Source: Kwoniella bestiolae CBS 10118 (taxonomy: Eukaryota; Basidiomycota; Tremellomycetes; Tremellales; Cryptococcaceae). From it: 64,000 nucleotides of DNA. The notes under the pieces were generated by a model. That model did not search any database. It was not told the origin of the DNA and saw nothing but the letters and a program-made list of their open reading frames with translations. The stretch covers positions 868,001 through 932,000 of the forward strand of contig NC_089243.1 in NCBI RefSeq assembly GCF_000512585.2, given 5' to 3'. The position numbers and the translations under genes are program-made. Shown piece after piece: positions 31,172 to 45,100 of the stretch (positions are counted from its first letter, which is position 1; every line of letters begins with the position of its first letter).

Positions 31172-34100
31172 ATGGCGGTCTCAACACCCCAGACCACAGC
31201 GGCAGATCCGGTATCAAATAACCCGACGGCCCACAACGACACCAATCAACAATCAACACCCAACACACCAACGGCTGCGACTTCCTCTCCAAGAGTAGAA
31301 CAGAGATCCGGATCCAGCGCTGGGATGGAGCTCAAACCTATCGGTATCCACAATGAGTCGAATACGTGTTTCTTGAATTCGACATTCCAAGCAGTACGTT
31401 GTCAATCTCTCTTTTCTCCTTGATTACCAGCCGCCGCTTTAAGCTGACCACTCCGGATCTCTCTCGTAGCTGAGTGCAACTGCCCCACTGACAACTCTAT
31501 TATCATCCTCCCCTCAATCACCCTTGTCCATCCATGCCAATTCATCCCTTCCCGACCCGACTGTCCATCCCAAATTGATCCCTTCTTTACATCCCGATAT
31601 TCTCGAACCCCCCCTCTACGAGCTGCTACCGGTAACAAGAGCATTTACAAACTCCCTACATAGAGCCTGGCGGATGAAAGAAGCTGGAGGAGGGACGTAC
31701 GGACATGGAGAGACCTCGTCCAAAAGATCCATGTCGTTGAATTCGCTCTTGAGGGAAATCGCAAGGAAATACGATCAATACGATGATTACTCTCAACAGG
31801 ACGCTCACGAATTGTTGAGGCATCTATTAGATTCGATGGAAATGGAGGAGAAAGACGTGATCAAGAAGTTACAACCCTCCAATAACAGTCATGGGTATGG
31901 ATATGGAAACAATAAGAGGAAAAAGTCGAAATCCAATCTTAATAGTTTGAAATCTGGACAAACCACTCCTTCAGCCTCGAACACCATGAACAGCCATCAA
32001 CAGCATCTGATGGATATCAAACATATCAGTCCCCTCCCCTCACCTCTACCCTCACCGGCAAACACTAGACCACCATCGCCCGGTCATAGAGATGTGGACC
32101 CCATGGCTCACGCTGTCCCGATCAACATCAATGGGCAGATGACGGGCCATGCGGTCCATGAAGAGCCGATCTTTTCGCCGTCTGATACTCCCGTAGAGAG
32201 TGGCTCGGAGATCGTGCAGCTTATACCGGATGAAGAAAGGTTGATACCGTTTGTGGATGTGCTGTTTGGTGGATCTTTGGCTAGTGTGGTAGTCTGCGAG
32301 AAATGTAAAGCTGTGAGTTGTACTCCATTTCGCCTGAAATGGGTATATCGCCCGTTTCCGTTTGACTCCTCAACGACAAGTGCTAATGTTCTCTGAATGC
32401 TCCTCAGGTCTCACATACCTACGAAGGCTTTCTTGACATCTCACTTTCCCTAAAAGGAGACGATCCGAAACCACGTAAGAGAGATAGACTAAGAGCGATG
32501 GCGCGCAAATTCCGACCTCGAAAATCAAACACTACATCCTCCGAGGCCCAACCCCATTCGGTGGTCTCGGAAAGTGAATTGTCAGAGACAGAAGGGCCCA
32601 CCGAAAAAGGTCGCAGGAAAAGCATGGATTCGGATGACAGGATTACAATCGATTCTAACAATACAAACAGTAGTGGGCTGGGAAGAAGTAGCTCGACCAT
32701 AAGCTTTGGCGGATTGAAAAGTAAACCTAGTTTCTCATTCAGAAGGAAAGATAAGAAGGCTGCTTCTCCTGTAATCGCTCCCTCGCCTACGTTTGAAGAA
32801 GATCACATAAAAAGCCCCGCTACATCCGTTCCCAATTCACCTTCATTATATGGCCAGGGAGGTCATGGCGACAGGAAACACAAACACCATCATAAACATC
32901 ATGGTCCAGGACCTACACCTGCTCAAGCTGCTTATATCTCTCGTATACTGGCTCCTCCACCTGGAACGGTCGACCTGGATGACCCACTGGCTAAACTCCG
33001 TGCCGCGCAATCCGGTCAACCCATCGAAGTGTCTCCCTCCACTTCGTCGGAATACGGCCTGATCGATGCCCTCAGGGCGTTCACGTCTGTCGAAGTGCTG
33101 GAAGGTGAAAATGCTTTCGCGTGCAAGAAGTGCTGGAAGATCAAACATGGTTATTATGCCAAACATGAAGCTACGGTTAAGGAGGAGGACGAAGAACAAC
33201 TGAAAGATGAAGAAGGGTTTCCTCAAACCTATACTAGAGATTCCGTTTCTACCGCCAGCTCCGTAGGAAACTCGCCATTGTTGATGCCCAATGCTCGGAT
33301 GGGATCGCAATCTCATCAAGCACCCCAGATATCAGTGATGGGCTCGCCTTCCTCTGAAAAATCTTCAAATTCATCTTATTGGGATAATGATGGTAGACTG
33401 GGTAGATCTCAGAAAAACTCCAATAACCCTACTATCAGAGCGCCTTCGCCTCTGAGAAGACAATTAGAGCTGGAAGAACAAGAGAAATTGAACTCGCAAA
33501 TGGCTTCCGCGACATTATCTTCGACCTATGGATCGGACTACTCAGGTATGACTATGGATAGTGTGACCAGTACGAACACCACTTCGTCAAGATCGATTGA
33601 CGGTAATGATACCTCTACGGATAATCTGGCTGAAGAACCTGAAGAAGAGGATGAGGAAGAGGAATCAGATGGATTATCGGATTCTGACACTTCCATTGAT
33701 GAAAACCACCATAATGGACCTAACGAAGATACGAACCTCGATGATGGGAAGAAAAAGAAGAAGAAGAAATCGAAGAAGGATAAAGATGCGAATAAGAGAT
33801 CGCACCATGTAGTAATGGGCCGGGCTTTCAAGAGGTACTTGATTGCTAAGAAGCCTGAGATTCTGGTGTTCCACTTTAAGAGGTTTAAGCAGACGGCTAA
33901 GAGTTATAGTTTTTCGAGCTTCTATGACCTGAAGAAGTGAGTTAAATCCCTGCTACTGCAATGTCCCTCTCTGCACTCTCTCGACATCCCCCTCTTCATG
34001 CTGCGGTGATTCGAGTGATCATTGGACATCGCCACGAATTGTATCGTACTTACCAATTCTTTGTGCAATTCGCAGAATCGACGACTTTGTCTCCTTCCCT

Positions 34101-34829
34101 GAGACTCTCGACCTCGCACCGTTTCTCGCACCCAACAGACAAGATTATAAAGTGAACCAAACTCCCTCTGGACCACGCGCAACATACATGGAATGGGCGA
34201 ATCCCGAGCAAGGGCCCGAGCTGGAACCAGTCATGTATAGGCTGTATGGTGGGTTCATCCATTTCCAATATCTGCATTCTATATTCGAAGAAGTCCAATG
34301 GAAATATCCGAGCAGATCAAGGCCGCTAATTTCTTGTCGTCCCATCAATAGCTGTCGTAGTTCACCTAGGAACGATGATAGGAGGACATTACATTGCCTA
34401 CTGCTTGATCGACCCGGAACAGATGTTTGGTCCCTCCGCCGAAGGGGAAGGGGCGGAGAATAAGACGCCGGTGGTTGAACCTACCGATCAGAGGAGTATC
34501 AAGTCGCAGCAGAGTGGAGCTGCTGGGAGTGGGAAGAATAAGAAGGATAGGAGGGTTTGGTGTTTCTGTTCAGAGTGAGTTGGAGCTCTCTACCTACAGG
34601 CTATTGAACCTTAGTATTCGGTCGAGAAACATGGCAGGGCTGATATTGGGTCATTTGGGTCATATCACTAGTACGTCAATCCGCTTGGCAAGTATCGAAG
34701 AAGTGTTGAGTCAGAAAGCGTATCTATGTTTCGTGAGTTACATACCCTCCCGCAGTGACTTCACTGGTGGTAGTATACTGACGGGTTTTGATTTGAACAT
34801 GTGATCAGTACGAGAAAGTGTCGCAATAG
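31172..34829 (+). CDS. Ubiquitin-specific protease (USP/UBP family)
   Basis: A 1023-residue cysteine protease that removes ubiquitin from proteins, from seven exons: 31172..31393, 31470..32312, 32408..33936, 34076..34248, 34352..34574, 34672..34732, 34809..34829. The Cys box is GIHNESNTCFLNSTFQA (Cys66) and the His box GGHYIAYC (His935). Between them are the QQDAHELLRHLLD motif, two zinc-ribbon-like CxxC pairs (CEKC, CKKC) and EILVFHFKRF. Two large Ser-rich, charged inserts separate the core motifs. The Cys box is unusual: the normal Gly-Asn-Thr-Cys reads Ser-Asn-Thr-Cys. The final exon codes only six residues (YEKVSQ), completing the AYLCFYEKV motif of the fold. It looks closest to USP16/45-like enzymes, but the exact orthologue is not certain. 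Confidence 0.93.
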
Positions 34830-35089
34830 AACATGACGCAATGAAGATGGCGTGGGAAATAGAATCTATAGTCTCATACTTTATTGTTCATGTTGAACGG
34901 GTAGATCCGGATTTGGATTTGGATTGAGATTGTATTACTAGATATATTCAGATACAGTATATTGGTAACATGCATAGTCTGGTTACTTGTGTTTCAGTGG
35001 CCTACCGATAGCCTCGATTACATCTTCATTTCATCCTCGGTACAATCCTTCGAATTGTAATGACCCCTACTAATCGGGTCGCAGCATAC

Positions 35090-37491
35090 CTATCCGCCTG
35101 GTTGCTCTTCATCATCCTGATCACCTTCGTCAACAACACCCTATGTATATATCTTGTCAGAGAAAACTCCACATGCAGATATGGAAGCAACTCACATCGT
35201 CGACACCTTCTACCTCTTCTTCATCGCCCTCCACCTCCCCCTCATCCTGATTCAGATCCTCGACCAGATACTTCCCACTATTATACTCCTCTATAAAACC
35301 CTCACACAAATTGTCAGGCGCGGGATAATGGTTCTCCCACACATACATGTATTTCGTTCTGATTAGATTCTTGATGAGTCGGAACAATGAGGGGGGGTAC
35401 CATCCCGTTTGTAGCTATGCCGCATCGACATATCAGCCCACCATTCGTTACCAGGTAAAGTAAAGTCTTGTGAACGATTGAGGGAAAAGGCGTAGAGGTG
35501 GACTGGCTCACCGAACATTTGTTATTCAGTTTATCGACGTCGTTGATATATCTTGCTATGAGGGGATCAGTGATATCTATGAATTGATAATCCCCTCTTT
35601 CTCTGTTTAGATACCTCCCATTGAATATGTGAGCTTCCCTGTGCGTTGAATATCAGATCAGCTAGGCCATGCTTGAAATCACAGGGTGGTCCATCTCCAC
35701 GCATATATAGTGATAATGGGAGGGTCGAAATGATATCTGGGATTAATTTCAGGGTTTTTACTGCAATCGGCACTCACGTCATGTCCAAGGGCGGTCTCTC
35801 GCCCTGCTCAATCAACTGTTCTTGCTTCTCCACCCACCATCCCTTCTGCTTGGTCTCGTTCACTCCTTCGTTCTCCTCCTCCGAGTCGAGGGGGTCGACG
35901 TTGATGGGAGTTTTGACGGTCTTCTTGTTCGGGTAGAAGAATATACGTTGGTACCTGTTGAAGGAGAATGATTTTAGTCAAAGACATGGTTTTTCAGGCG
36001 TAGTGATACAGGACCTCAAGCAAAAGAGAGAATAAAAGGGAGATACCCACTTGTACGATTCCCTATCTCCACATGGATCATACCCAAATCTCACGAGACA
36101 TTTCCAGAACGGTCCTGTACCCATTATATACGATACGGTCGGTATATACGCTTTAACTCTATGAATGTGCTACTTGTCAGCTGACTATACGACTCTATCC
36201 AATGAAGTACCATATAGATTGAGTAGCTGACCTCTGCAATTCCTTGCGCTCGTTGACGTCAAATCTAGCGAACAGGGCATATCTCATCCATACAGGTCTT
36301 TCTTCGAACAGCTATAACCATTACGTCAATACACCGATTCACAGTCTCTAATGCGCAGTGAGAACCACATAGGGGAGTTGTCACTCACATCCTTCAATTT
36401 CTTCAACAACCCAGCATCCAGCTCTCCCAACTTATTCTTAACTTGCATGGTCGGTTCCCTCGGTACATCCCCCAATTTATGATCATGCGGTACGTTTATC
36501 GGACCCACTCCCGCTACCCTCGCTTTATTCACGTATCGCCTCTTCCACGTCTGCGTACGACGGTCGAAGAAGGGCTCGGAGACTACCTGGTTTGGAACCT
36601 TGTAGCTGCGTGCGACATGATTATCAGTACTATCATCTCATCAGGAGCAGTTGGGTTGCACCCACTTGTACGAATATGGTAGATTTTTGGTGGAGAATAT
36701 AGGTGTGGGTTGTAAGTCAAGTTTTGACTTGTATTTGATTTTGGGATCGAAGGGGTTGCTGTGGGGTTGCAGGAAATCTTCCTCGAGTGGTGAGAAGGAG
36801 TAATCGAGGATTGCGTTGTCTAAATCAGTGACAGTATGGGAGCGTCAGCAGAAGTATCACCACATGACAAGTTTTTGGCCTTAGGAACAAGAAGTATACC
36901 AACAGTCTAATGACTTGAGCGAGTTGACCAGATTAGCTGTAGGTCCCTCTGGATCAGGCGTCCATTGATAATCTGCCATAGCTATAATCACCCGTATCAG
37001 TGATCGACTCTCTTTCATTCAAGTGACAACACCAACTTACATCGGAACCTAACAGTTTGAGGGACAGACCCGACCACCTCCGATCTGAATACACCTTCAT
37101 CCTTATCTTTCCCCTTCCTCCGCCTCTTCGTGATCTTCAATAACAACTTCTGACTAGGTATCCTATGTCCCCTGACGGGACTTTCGAAGGACGAAGGATC
37201 GTCCAACCCCCTATAACGCATTTCCAGTATCGGCCTGGCTACCGAGCTGGTGTTGGAGCTTGCGGAGGAAGAGGAGGGAGCATTGAAACATTCGTTTATA
37301 TCTTGTTGGGATATTACTTTGAGGATCGAACTTGGATGGGAGATTGGTCCGGGATACTCTATAGAGCCAAAGATGTGTTTGGGCAGGTATTTGAAGGGGG
37401 CAGATGATGATGAGCCTTGATTCGCTTCCTCCCCTCTTTCGCTGTTGAATGAATCCCTCCTTGAGGATGTGTCTGACCCTCCTGAGGACAT
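35090..37491 (-). CDS. TFC1: TFIIIC subunit, tau95 / GTF3C5 family
   Basis: A 553-residue subunit of the RNA polymerase III factor that binds tRNA and 5S promoters, from ten exons: 37491..37041, 36981..36904, 36819..36666, 36605..36389, 36311..36232, 36158..36051, 35954..35778, 35638..35512, 35414..35196, 35140..35090. Family features in order are the N-terminal IEYPGPISHPSSIL block, KLLLKITKRRRK, QTVRFRSMADYQWTPD, LFEERPVWMRYALFARF, YIMGTGPFWKCLVRFGYDP, and an acidic C-terminal tail. The last exon was chosen because its GTGAGT/ATAG splice leads into the acidic EGDQDDEEQPGG tail. Exon 2 ends at a weak GTTGGT donor. It diverges from SPT7. Confidence 0.85.
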
Positions 37492-37838
37492 GTTGCTATA
37501 TGCTGAGCATGTATATGTATGCTGTCATGGGATGTATAGAGAGATGGAAGTTGGATGTGGATTGTTGTTGATTACCCGAGTAAGATAGTTTATTTATCTT
37601 TATGGTGGTATGCTTGTGCGCGTCGGATCGTTCGAACATCATCACTTCAACTCTTTTTCATCGGTAATCACCATACCACCCTACCTCTTCACCCTCACCC
37701 ATCCTCCCTCAAAACGGTGCATCCACTGACATCCACCATACCAGAACGAAGAGGACGAACAGGGCTTTCGAATGATTCATCATAAATACATTGCACCTCA
37801 ACCTAACGTGTTCTGAAATAGTCCGAAGAAGAATCAAC
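37492..37838. promoter_or_regulatory. Divergent promoter region, TFIIIC gene and SPT7
   Basis: 347 bases separate the two start codons. No TATA box or repeat stands out. Confidence 0.5.
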
Positions 37839-40800
37839 ATGAAAGTGAGTCCATCCCTTTGAACTGGGTTATTCGAAGTGATGAAAGTACTGATAGATCC
37901 ATGCATCCATCCATTACAGTACCTTCTCAACTTCCTCGAAGGTATACCCGATGCTCCCCAACTCTCAGATCCAGAGTTTCAGCAGTTGTTGATTGACGTG
38001 CAAGCTGGTAAAGTGGGTGGTATTTTCCCTCTATCGCTGTTCGGTCCGGTTGGCAATTTGGCACTTTTCCTCGATATCATCCTACTCTTTCTCCGCATTT
38101 TTTCTCTTCAGTATGGGTCAAACACACGTTGTGATTGCCGAATGCTAATGACCTGATTTGTGCTGTAGAGCTCGAACAAATCGACCGCAGATGCATTCTA
38201 CGATAGTTTAGAGAAGATAGTAAACGAGCTGAAAAGTACTGTGCGTCATGACGTCCTTCGTTTTGCTCTACACTCTATACACTTGCCGTGTCTCATCATT
38301 GACTCGCTTCAATTGATTGTAGCCCGAGTCGTTGGCTTTCCAGAAACCAGTATCTAAGAAAGATGCTCCTGATTATTACGAAGGTGAGCTTGTAAATGCT
38401 GTTCCCCCAGTTCATTCCTGATCATCTTTCGTCTTCGAGGGAAAGTAAAGTGGAATGATTGAGTACTGACCTACACCCATTGGGTATCAGTCATCAAGAA
38501 ACCTATGGACCTGACTACCATCCTGCGAAATGTGAAAGCTAGGAAATACAAGAACAAGGCAGAGTTCGCATCTGATTTGGCGTTGATTTGGGAGAACTGT
38601 TATGAATACAACAGTCAGGAGGTGAGTCCAACAAATCATCTTCCTTAACCACCTCTCTCAATAATATACATATCCGCCTCTCTCCGTTGATCCCACGCTA
38701 CGTATCTATTGGAACATACTAATACGGTCCCTTGGATAGACCCACCCCTTGCGAGCCGCAGCAAGGTATATGAGACTAAAAGCGGAACATCACCTCGAAT
38801 ACCTTGTAGACAAGAACGAAAAACCCATTAACCCCCTGCAAGCCCTCTTACCCCAGGGTACCAATCTCAATGGCTCGCCTGCACCTGGTATTGGTGGATC
38901 TTCATCTACCAGAGCATCTGCGCTGGGAGGTGAGGTGGGGAATGGCTTGGGAGGAGAAGCAGGAAATGATGAGGATGCTGCTGGGGAGAGTGATGATGGG
39001 TTGGGATTGGGTGCGGAGGAACAGGACCAGGGTTTTCGCGAGGGAGGGGGGGTACCGGACGGAGGAGGAGGAAGAGATCAAGAGGGTGAGTACTATTTTC
39101 TGGCTCTATTGCAAAGACACCCCGGGAGTCCCGGCAGTCCCTTCGGAAATACCCCTTCATTGTCGGATTGGTATGTACTGGACATGAGGAATGACGTGAA
39201 GCTGATTCCTACTGTTGAACTCCAGGTCAATCGCAGAGAAGTAGAAGAGATACTAGCGTAGCTTCAACTTCGAGACCTAGGATGAATGGTGTCTCGCGAA
39301 GAAGTGTAAGTCGTCGGTTCCTACTTAGTATGAATTTTCTACCGTCCATGCTCATTATGATATGACGCAGCCCCCCGCATTTCGCCCCCAGCTGAACACG
39401 TCCCTCGACTCCTCGCCCGCTCTCATCCGAACCCCATACTCTATGACCCACTTCATGCCTGTCTCACTCAATCAACCTGGACCTTCATTCTCCGATAAGG
39501 GCAAAGCCAAAGAAATATTATATGGGAATGCTCCTCCCACATGGTTCCCCATGCCCTCTTCCTCGACACCGATATCAACAGGATATGACGAGGAGGATCT
39601 GAAACTAGAGGGATACTGGTGGGGTGCCATGTCAAGCACGAATGAGGATGCCCTGATTGGTGGATTACCTTCCATCCCACAGATGTGCGATCCAATACCA
39701 CCCAAGAGGAAACGTATCAAACGGTCCCACCCTCACGGCAAAATACCTAATGGAGATGTCATATCGCCAAAGAAGGGTAAGAAGAGTAGAGATGGGCCAG
39801 TGAATATAAGAAGGATGGTACATTCAACCGTTGAGAAGCTGCACGAGTCAAGGACGACGATGAATCGCATACAGGAGTTTCAGAGGGTAGAGCTGGAGGG
39901 AGGTGTGCTGCCTTCGAGAGAGCTGGAAAGTCAGAAGGAGAAATTGATGAAGAAGGAGGAGAAGTATCAGAGATCTTTAGCTAGAGAGGAGGATCTGGAG
40001 AAGATAAAGGAGAGGAGAAAGGCAGGAGGGGAAGTAGGGGAAGAGGAGGCTGTGGGGGAACTGAAGAGGGCCAGTGCGGCGCTTCTGGCTCATTCGGGAT
40101 TTGAGGGTGAGTATATGTCTGATCCGACCTCTGTCAAACCCCCGTGTGAGGAGTTGGCGGTGTTAGTGTAGCTGATCGTCCTGGATTGAATTTAGGCGCA
40201 AATGAAATTGCTTTGGATATGTTTACTAGAGTAGCCGTCGATCACTTGACGAATATAGGTAAAACATTCAGATTGTTGATGGATGGATTTTCCAACAAGA
40301 TGACTTCTGAGGTTAGTCTGTCTTCTCTTTCTCAGTTTCATGGATGAATGTAGCGCCGGGCTGATGTACTGAATTTTTGGGATACTTAGGAAATCATACT
40401 TCACGCATTACATGAGAATGGCGAGATCCAGACTGAAGATTTGGAGGCGCATATGAAAGATGATATAGAGCGGGAGAGCGTCAAGGTCGGTGATATGCAG
40501 AGAAAGATTAGACAGGCTTTCAAAGAGGTTGTAAGTTTTATCTTCTCCCATCGACGATATTCTCTTTCAATGGGTGGTAATGTGATGACTGATTTTGCAA
40601 CATCATTCCAGACCACCGCACCGGTAATCGAAGACGATATGATGTTTGCCAACAATGGTGAAATGCTTATGGAGTGGGTCTTTTTACCTTCTCATTGTGG
40701 TGAGCTAAGAGCTGATATCAAAGCAGTGGTAACTTTGCCGACGAGTTGGGAGAAGATTTCCTCGGTCTGCGAGACTTGGGTATTGACAAGGAATTCGGAC

Positions 40801-41601
40801 TATCGTCACTTACTGTCCCGTCTTCGTTATTCTATGGAAGGAGAAAGAGACTGGCAGCAGCTCAGGGAGAGTAGGTTGAGCATTTTTGTTGGATTCAATT
40901 CAATCCTCTTCCTGTACCATCTCCATGACCACTCGTGATCTCATGCTGATAAATATCATAATGTGGTATAGTGACAAGGAAGATTTACCCGACTATCCAC
41001 CACCGCCCCCCTTCATCCCTCTCAACATATCAAGTATCCCGACCCACCTCCCCGCGCTCCTTCACGCATTCTATGCGGCACGTATGGAATCTGGCCTATC
41101 TATCACCGAAGACGACGTGTTCGACCCCTCTCATGCTCAGATAGGAAGTTTGGGTCAGGTGATATTCAAGAATCCTCCGACGGTGAATGTGGTTCCTAGT
41201 GCAGGAGGGGCGACCAAGAAGAAGAGGGATAGGGAGAAAGAAGATGGCGAGGAGGAGGAGAAAAAGAAAAAGGCCGTGGCGAAGAAGGCTGTGTAGGTTA
41301 TTTCTGTCTACTGAATATTTAGAGGGAGCATGCTAATTTATGCGATCAACTTGGATAGACCGGGTGTGGGTAAAGGTAATTGGGGTGAGTAATTCAGCTA
41401 CAGGTAGTGAATAGAAAAGTCAAAGAAGCTGATAATCCTTCTTGTATAGTCCGTCCATCAAAGGAAGAAAAGGCTAGAAGGTTGGCTGAGAAGGCTGCTA
41501 CGACCAGCCAGGAAGGTGTGCCTAATGGTAATTCCAAGGCGAACGGGGTGAGTAATGGTGATAATGGTCAAGAGGAAGACGCAGAGGGAGAGGAGGAATG
41601 A
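37839..41601 (+). CDS. SPT7: SAGA subunit Spt7 (bromodomain + histone fold)
   Basis: An 828-residue SAGA co-activator scaffold subunit in 15 exons: 37839..37844, 37920..38012, 38169..38240, 38323..38383, 38491..38621, 38740..39085, 39226..39305, 39371..40106, 40196..40311, 40390..40530, 40612..40673, 40727..40870, 40972..41292, 41359..41384, 41450..41601. The bromodomain (about 35-145) shows AFQKPVSKKDAPDYYE, VIKKPMDLTTI, LIWENCYEYNSQE and HPLRAAARYM. A BTP-type histone fold follows at about 500-560 (GANEIALDMFTRVAVDHL). The Lys/Glu-rich C-terminus is disordered. The first coding exon is six bases (ATGAAA), and exon 14 is 26 bases. It binds acetylated histones and helps assemble SAGA. Confidence 0.9.
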
Positions 41602-42166
41602 TAGTTCTTGGGGAATAGAGAGGGTAATTTGGATGATGCTTAGTATAATTGTGATTGTTGAGTAAAGATGAGAAGAGGTTGTATGGGGCTTGAGACAGGA
41701 GACTCAACCCACGGATGTCGTTGTTGTTGTACCTTGTCTATGATCTTGGTGAGATACTAGATCACATATGCATAATCACATATCACTGGATCCTATCATA
41801 GCTCGACGCATGAGCAGTATTATCCTTTGATAGCTTGAGTGAGATAGCAGGGCACAAAAACGATGCCAAGTTGCCACTGGCACTAGAAGTCGAGTGGTTG
41901 TACGGTGGTAAACCGGTTATAAGAGTGCTCGTAAGGCGTTGATTGCATCATACTCGAGTACTACCCGTCATCATCCATCATCCATCCATCCCATCCTCCA
42001 CCACACAGTCCAGTCCTCACCTGATCATACATCACACATCTTACCTTTCCCATCTACATCTCCTTGCTATCTCAATTGCGAAACATCCACCAGCGGTACC
42101 TTGTCCCTTGTCTTGTCATGCTTCTTGCTCAATAGCGATACCCACTAGTCTTAACAACAACTCACG
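41602..42166. other. Intergenic between SPT7 and the WD40/DUF2415 gene
   Basis: No supported frame. The 42.0-kb end is CT/CA-rich (tcatcatccatcatccatcc), typical of a leader or promoter in these fungi. Confidence 0.5.
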
Positions 42167-45100
42167 ATGGCCCGGTAAGTCCCCCTCTACCCTTATCCGA
42201 GTGTCCACAACCCCTACTAATTCAGTCTCATCCTATAGAGATCCCCCCTCTTTGCTCTCTTCTTCGGAACTAAGAGATATATCCCTCACGCCCTCTTCGA
42301 TCCGGTCCGCGAAGATCACTATCATTCATCCTCAGCTTAGGGATCTGATCTTACCGCTCGAACGCGGTCGGGTACTTTATCCGAGGGGAGCAAGTATAGA
42401 GGAACAGAGATGGTTGCCGGCTATTGAGGAGGAGGAGGGTGAGGAGGGGATGGCTAAGAGGGGGGTGAGTGTTCGGTCATACTTTGCTCTCCCTGCCCCA
42501 ACCTCAATACTGGAACTGAAGAGCCTGCTGGGCTAAGCAGTATGGATGCTGATTTGTGTGAGGGTCTATAGATCACTGGAAGTACTAGACCTTTAATTCA
42601 GCTCGATTTCGTTCCCAACTGTCTTACCGCTAGGTAAGTACAGTCTACACCTTCCGACTTCATCATGGCTATCGTGCGGGATGTCAATATTGATGTTCTG
42701 CGCTGTCGATGCCTTAGTCAATCGATATTCGCCTGCGGAGGTCAACACGGCGAATTATACATCTCTGATCTACCTCAACCTCTCCCTTCATCGCCCAATC
42801 CATTGACAAGCAAATACATCTCCTACCCGCCCAGGATCAAGCCTTTTGTGATCAAGACTATCTTATCCGGTAGATCTATCAACAATTCGATAATCATACC
42901 TCCTACATGGCCTCATCAATGGTCAAAGGTATCTGAAGAGAAGAGACTGGGTTATATAGGACGTGGATCGAGGAAATGGGAAGAACTGGGTAGATACGAT
43001 GATAACTCTGAGGAGATGTCATTGGGCAAGACAGAGAATGGGCAATGGGTCACCAGAAGACCTTCTCCAATACATTTCGAGGATCAAGACGAGGACGAAG
43101 ATATGGATATTTCTGCGGATGAAGATGATGAAGATGAGGTCGATATGATGTCAGAAGATATTGATGAAGATGACGAAGAAGATGAAGACGACGTCACATC
43201 CCCTATATCCGATTCATCAGTGGCTACCTACCCCAACACCGTCCCGTTCCTTCATGCACCTCGAATCCCGCATCTACCCAACCCCGCTCAACGAGCATCA
43301 TCCTCATCGTCACGTCGTACCACCTCGTTCAGTGCGCACTCTGATACTCATCCTCGAGATCGATTGAGAAGACAATCGATTTCTTCGCTGGAAGGGAGGC
43401 ATGGTCATCCGCCAATTCAAATTGTTAGTTCCAGATATCCCGCCCATCTACCTATTGGTCGTTCGTCAAGAGCAGGATCACAAAGTAGTACTCGATCTCA
43501 TCGGGGAGCTGTACCGCCTGATACCTCCCATCGAACGAAAGCGCATTCAAACACAAGAAAGAAGGAGGTAGTGGATGAACCCCGCATCTTGATATCGAAC
43601 AACGACTGTACAGTCAAAATGTTTTCCTTACACTCTGTACCCTCTTCTTCATCCTCTTCGCATCGACACACAAGTACGATCGAAGAGCGAGATCCAATCG
43701 CCGCGCCATTCTACACAGAAGGCAGAGAACCATTCGTAGCCTCCGTCAGAGCATCTCAGCGGGATCGAGATCGACTCAATGCTAGACCCTTAGATAGGCT
43801 CGGCCTAGGTGCACCAAGAGGCTCAACCTCGAGGAATGGGACTTCGTTCGAATGGACCTCGAATCATTCTCATGCTCATAGGGGACCGTACCTTCCTGAT
43901 AGTCCCGATTCTACTTCTCTCACTCCCTTTACACTGGCTGAACGAGAAACCCTGTCATTGCAGAGAGATTTGAGAAGGGCGTCGGAAGGGTTGAGGGCGG
44001 AACATGATAATTTGAGGAGAAGCAGGGAGGACTTTGAGATGATTATTGGAATGAGGATTGATCAGAATCGGTCGAATGCGCAGGCTGCGAGGAATGATAA
44101 TACGGCTGGAGATGGGGATGCACGGGAAGAGAGGAGGTTGAACAAAGTTGGGGGGACGAGGTTCAAGGTCGCTACTAATCATTGTGAGTTATCGTGTCGA
44201 TAACTCAAGGTGGTCAAAGGGAACATCATAGAATCTACGGTCTATGGGTGCTGATTGCGGCACTTGTGGATTTCAGCTTCGTTATCGCCTGACTTGAAGA
44301 CCATGGTCTCCGTTGGCGATTCTACTGAAGTTACTATATTCGAGGTAATTGATGGTGGAAGGGAGTTCAGGAAGATAGCAGTTTACGATGGTGAGCTAAA
44401 TATCGAGAGTTATGGTTTTCAATCAGCTAAGCTATCTGTTTTTGACAGCTGCAACAGATGCTGGCTTTTCGACTGCATGGAGTAAAGATGGCCGGAAATT
44501 CGCTGTGGCCAGTCAAGGCAAGTTCAAACATCCCATAATCAGCTTATCATGTAATCTCAAGGCCAGTGTAGCTAATACTGTAAGGGAGTACAGACGGTCA
44601 AGTGACTGTATGGGATCATCGCTCCTCAAAGCCACTAGCGATATTTCATACTTCCGACAACGCCACCTCCCTATCGGAACAACCATCATTCGTAAATGAT
44701 ATCTCGGCTTCGCATCTCTCATCTTCCCCTTCTTCCTCTACTTCGTCTGGCGGATGGAATGTCGTTGGTCCGGAGGGGATCGTCTTGAGAGATCCTATTA
44801 CTGGTACACCTCGTACGGGGACTAGTACGTCTGGTAAAGAGGCTGCAAGGGTGGTTAAGTTTAGTCCGGAGGGAAGTAATAGGGATTTGATGGTGTTTTC
44901 AGAGGTGAGTCGTGTCTCGTGACCAATCATCAAGCTTTAACCATGAATGATCGGATGATCAATACGGAAGGCAACTGCGTGAATGCAAACGAAGCTGACA
45001 TATTATCGCCTGTATCATAGGAAAACTCAAATATCCACCTAATCGACGCCCAGACATTCCACACCCACGTCGTCATACCTGTCCCACACATCCCTTCGGG

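Noticed and set aside
32846..33319. 157-codon minus-strand frame
   Set aside because: Antisense to USP coding sequence with conserved CKKC and neighbouring motifs.
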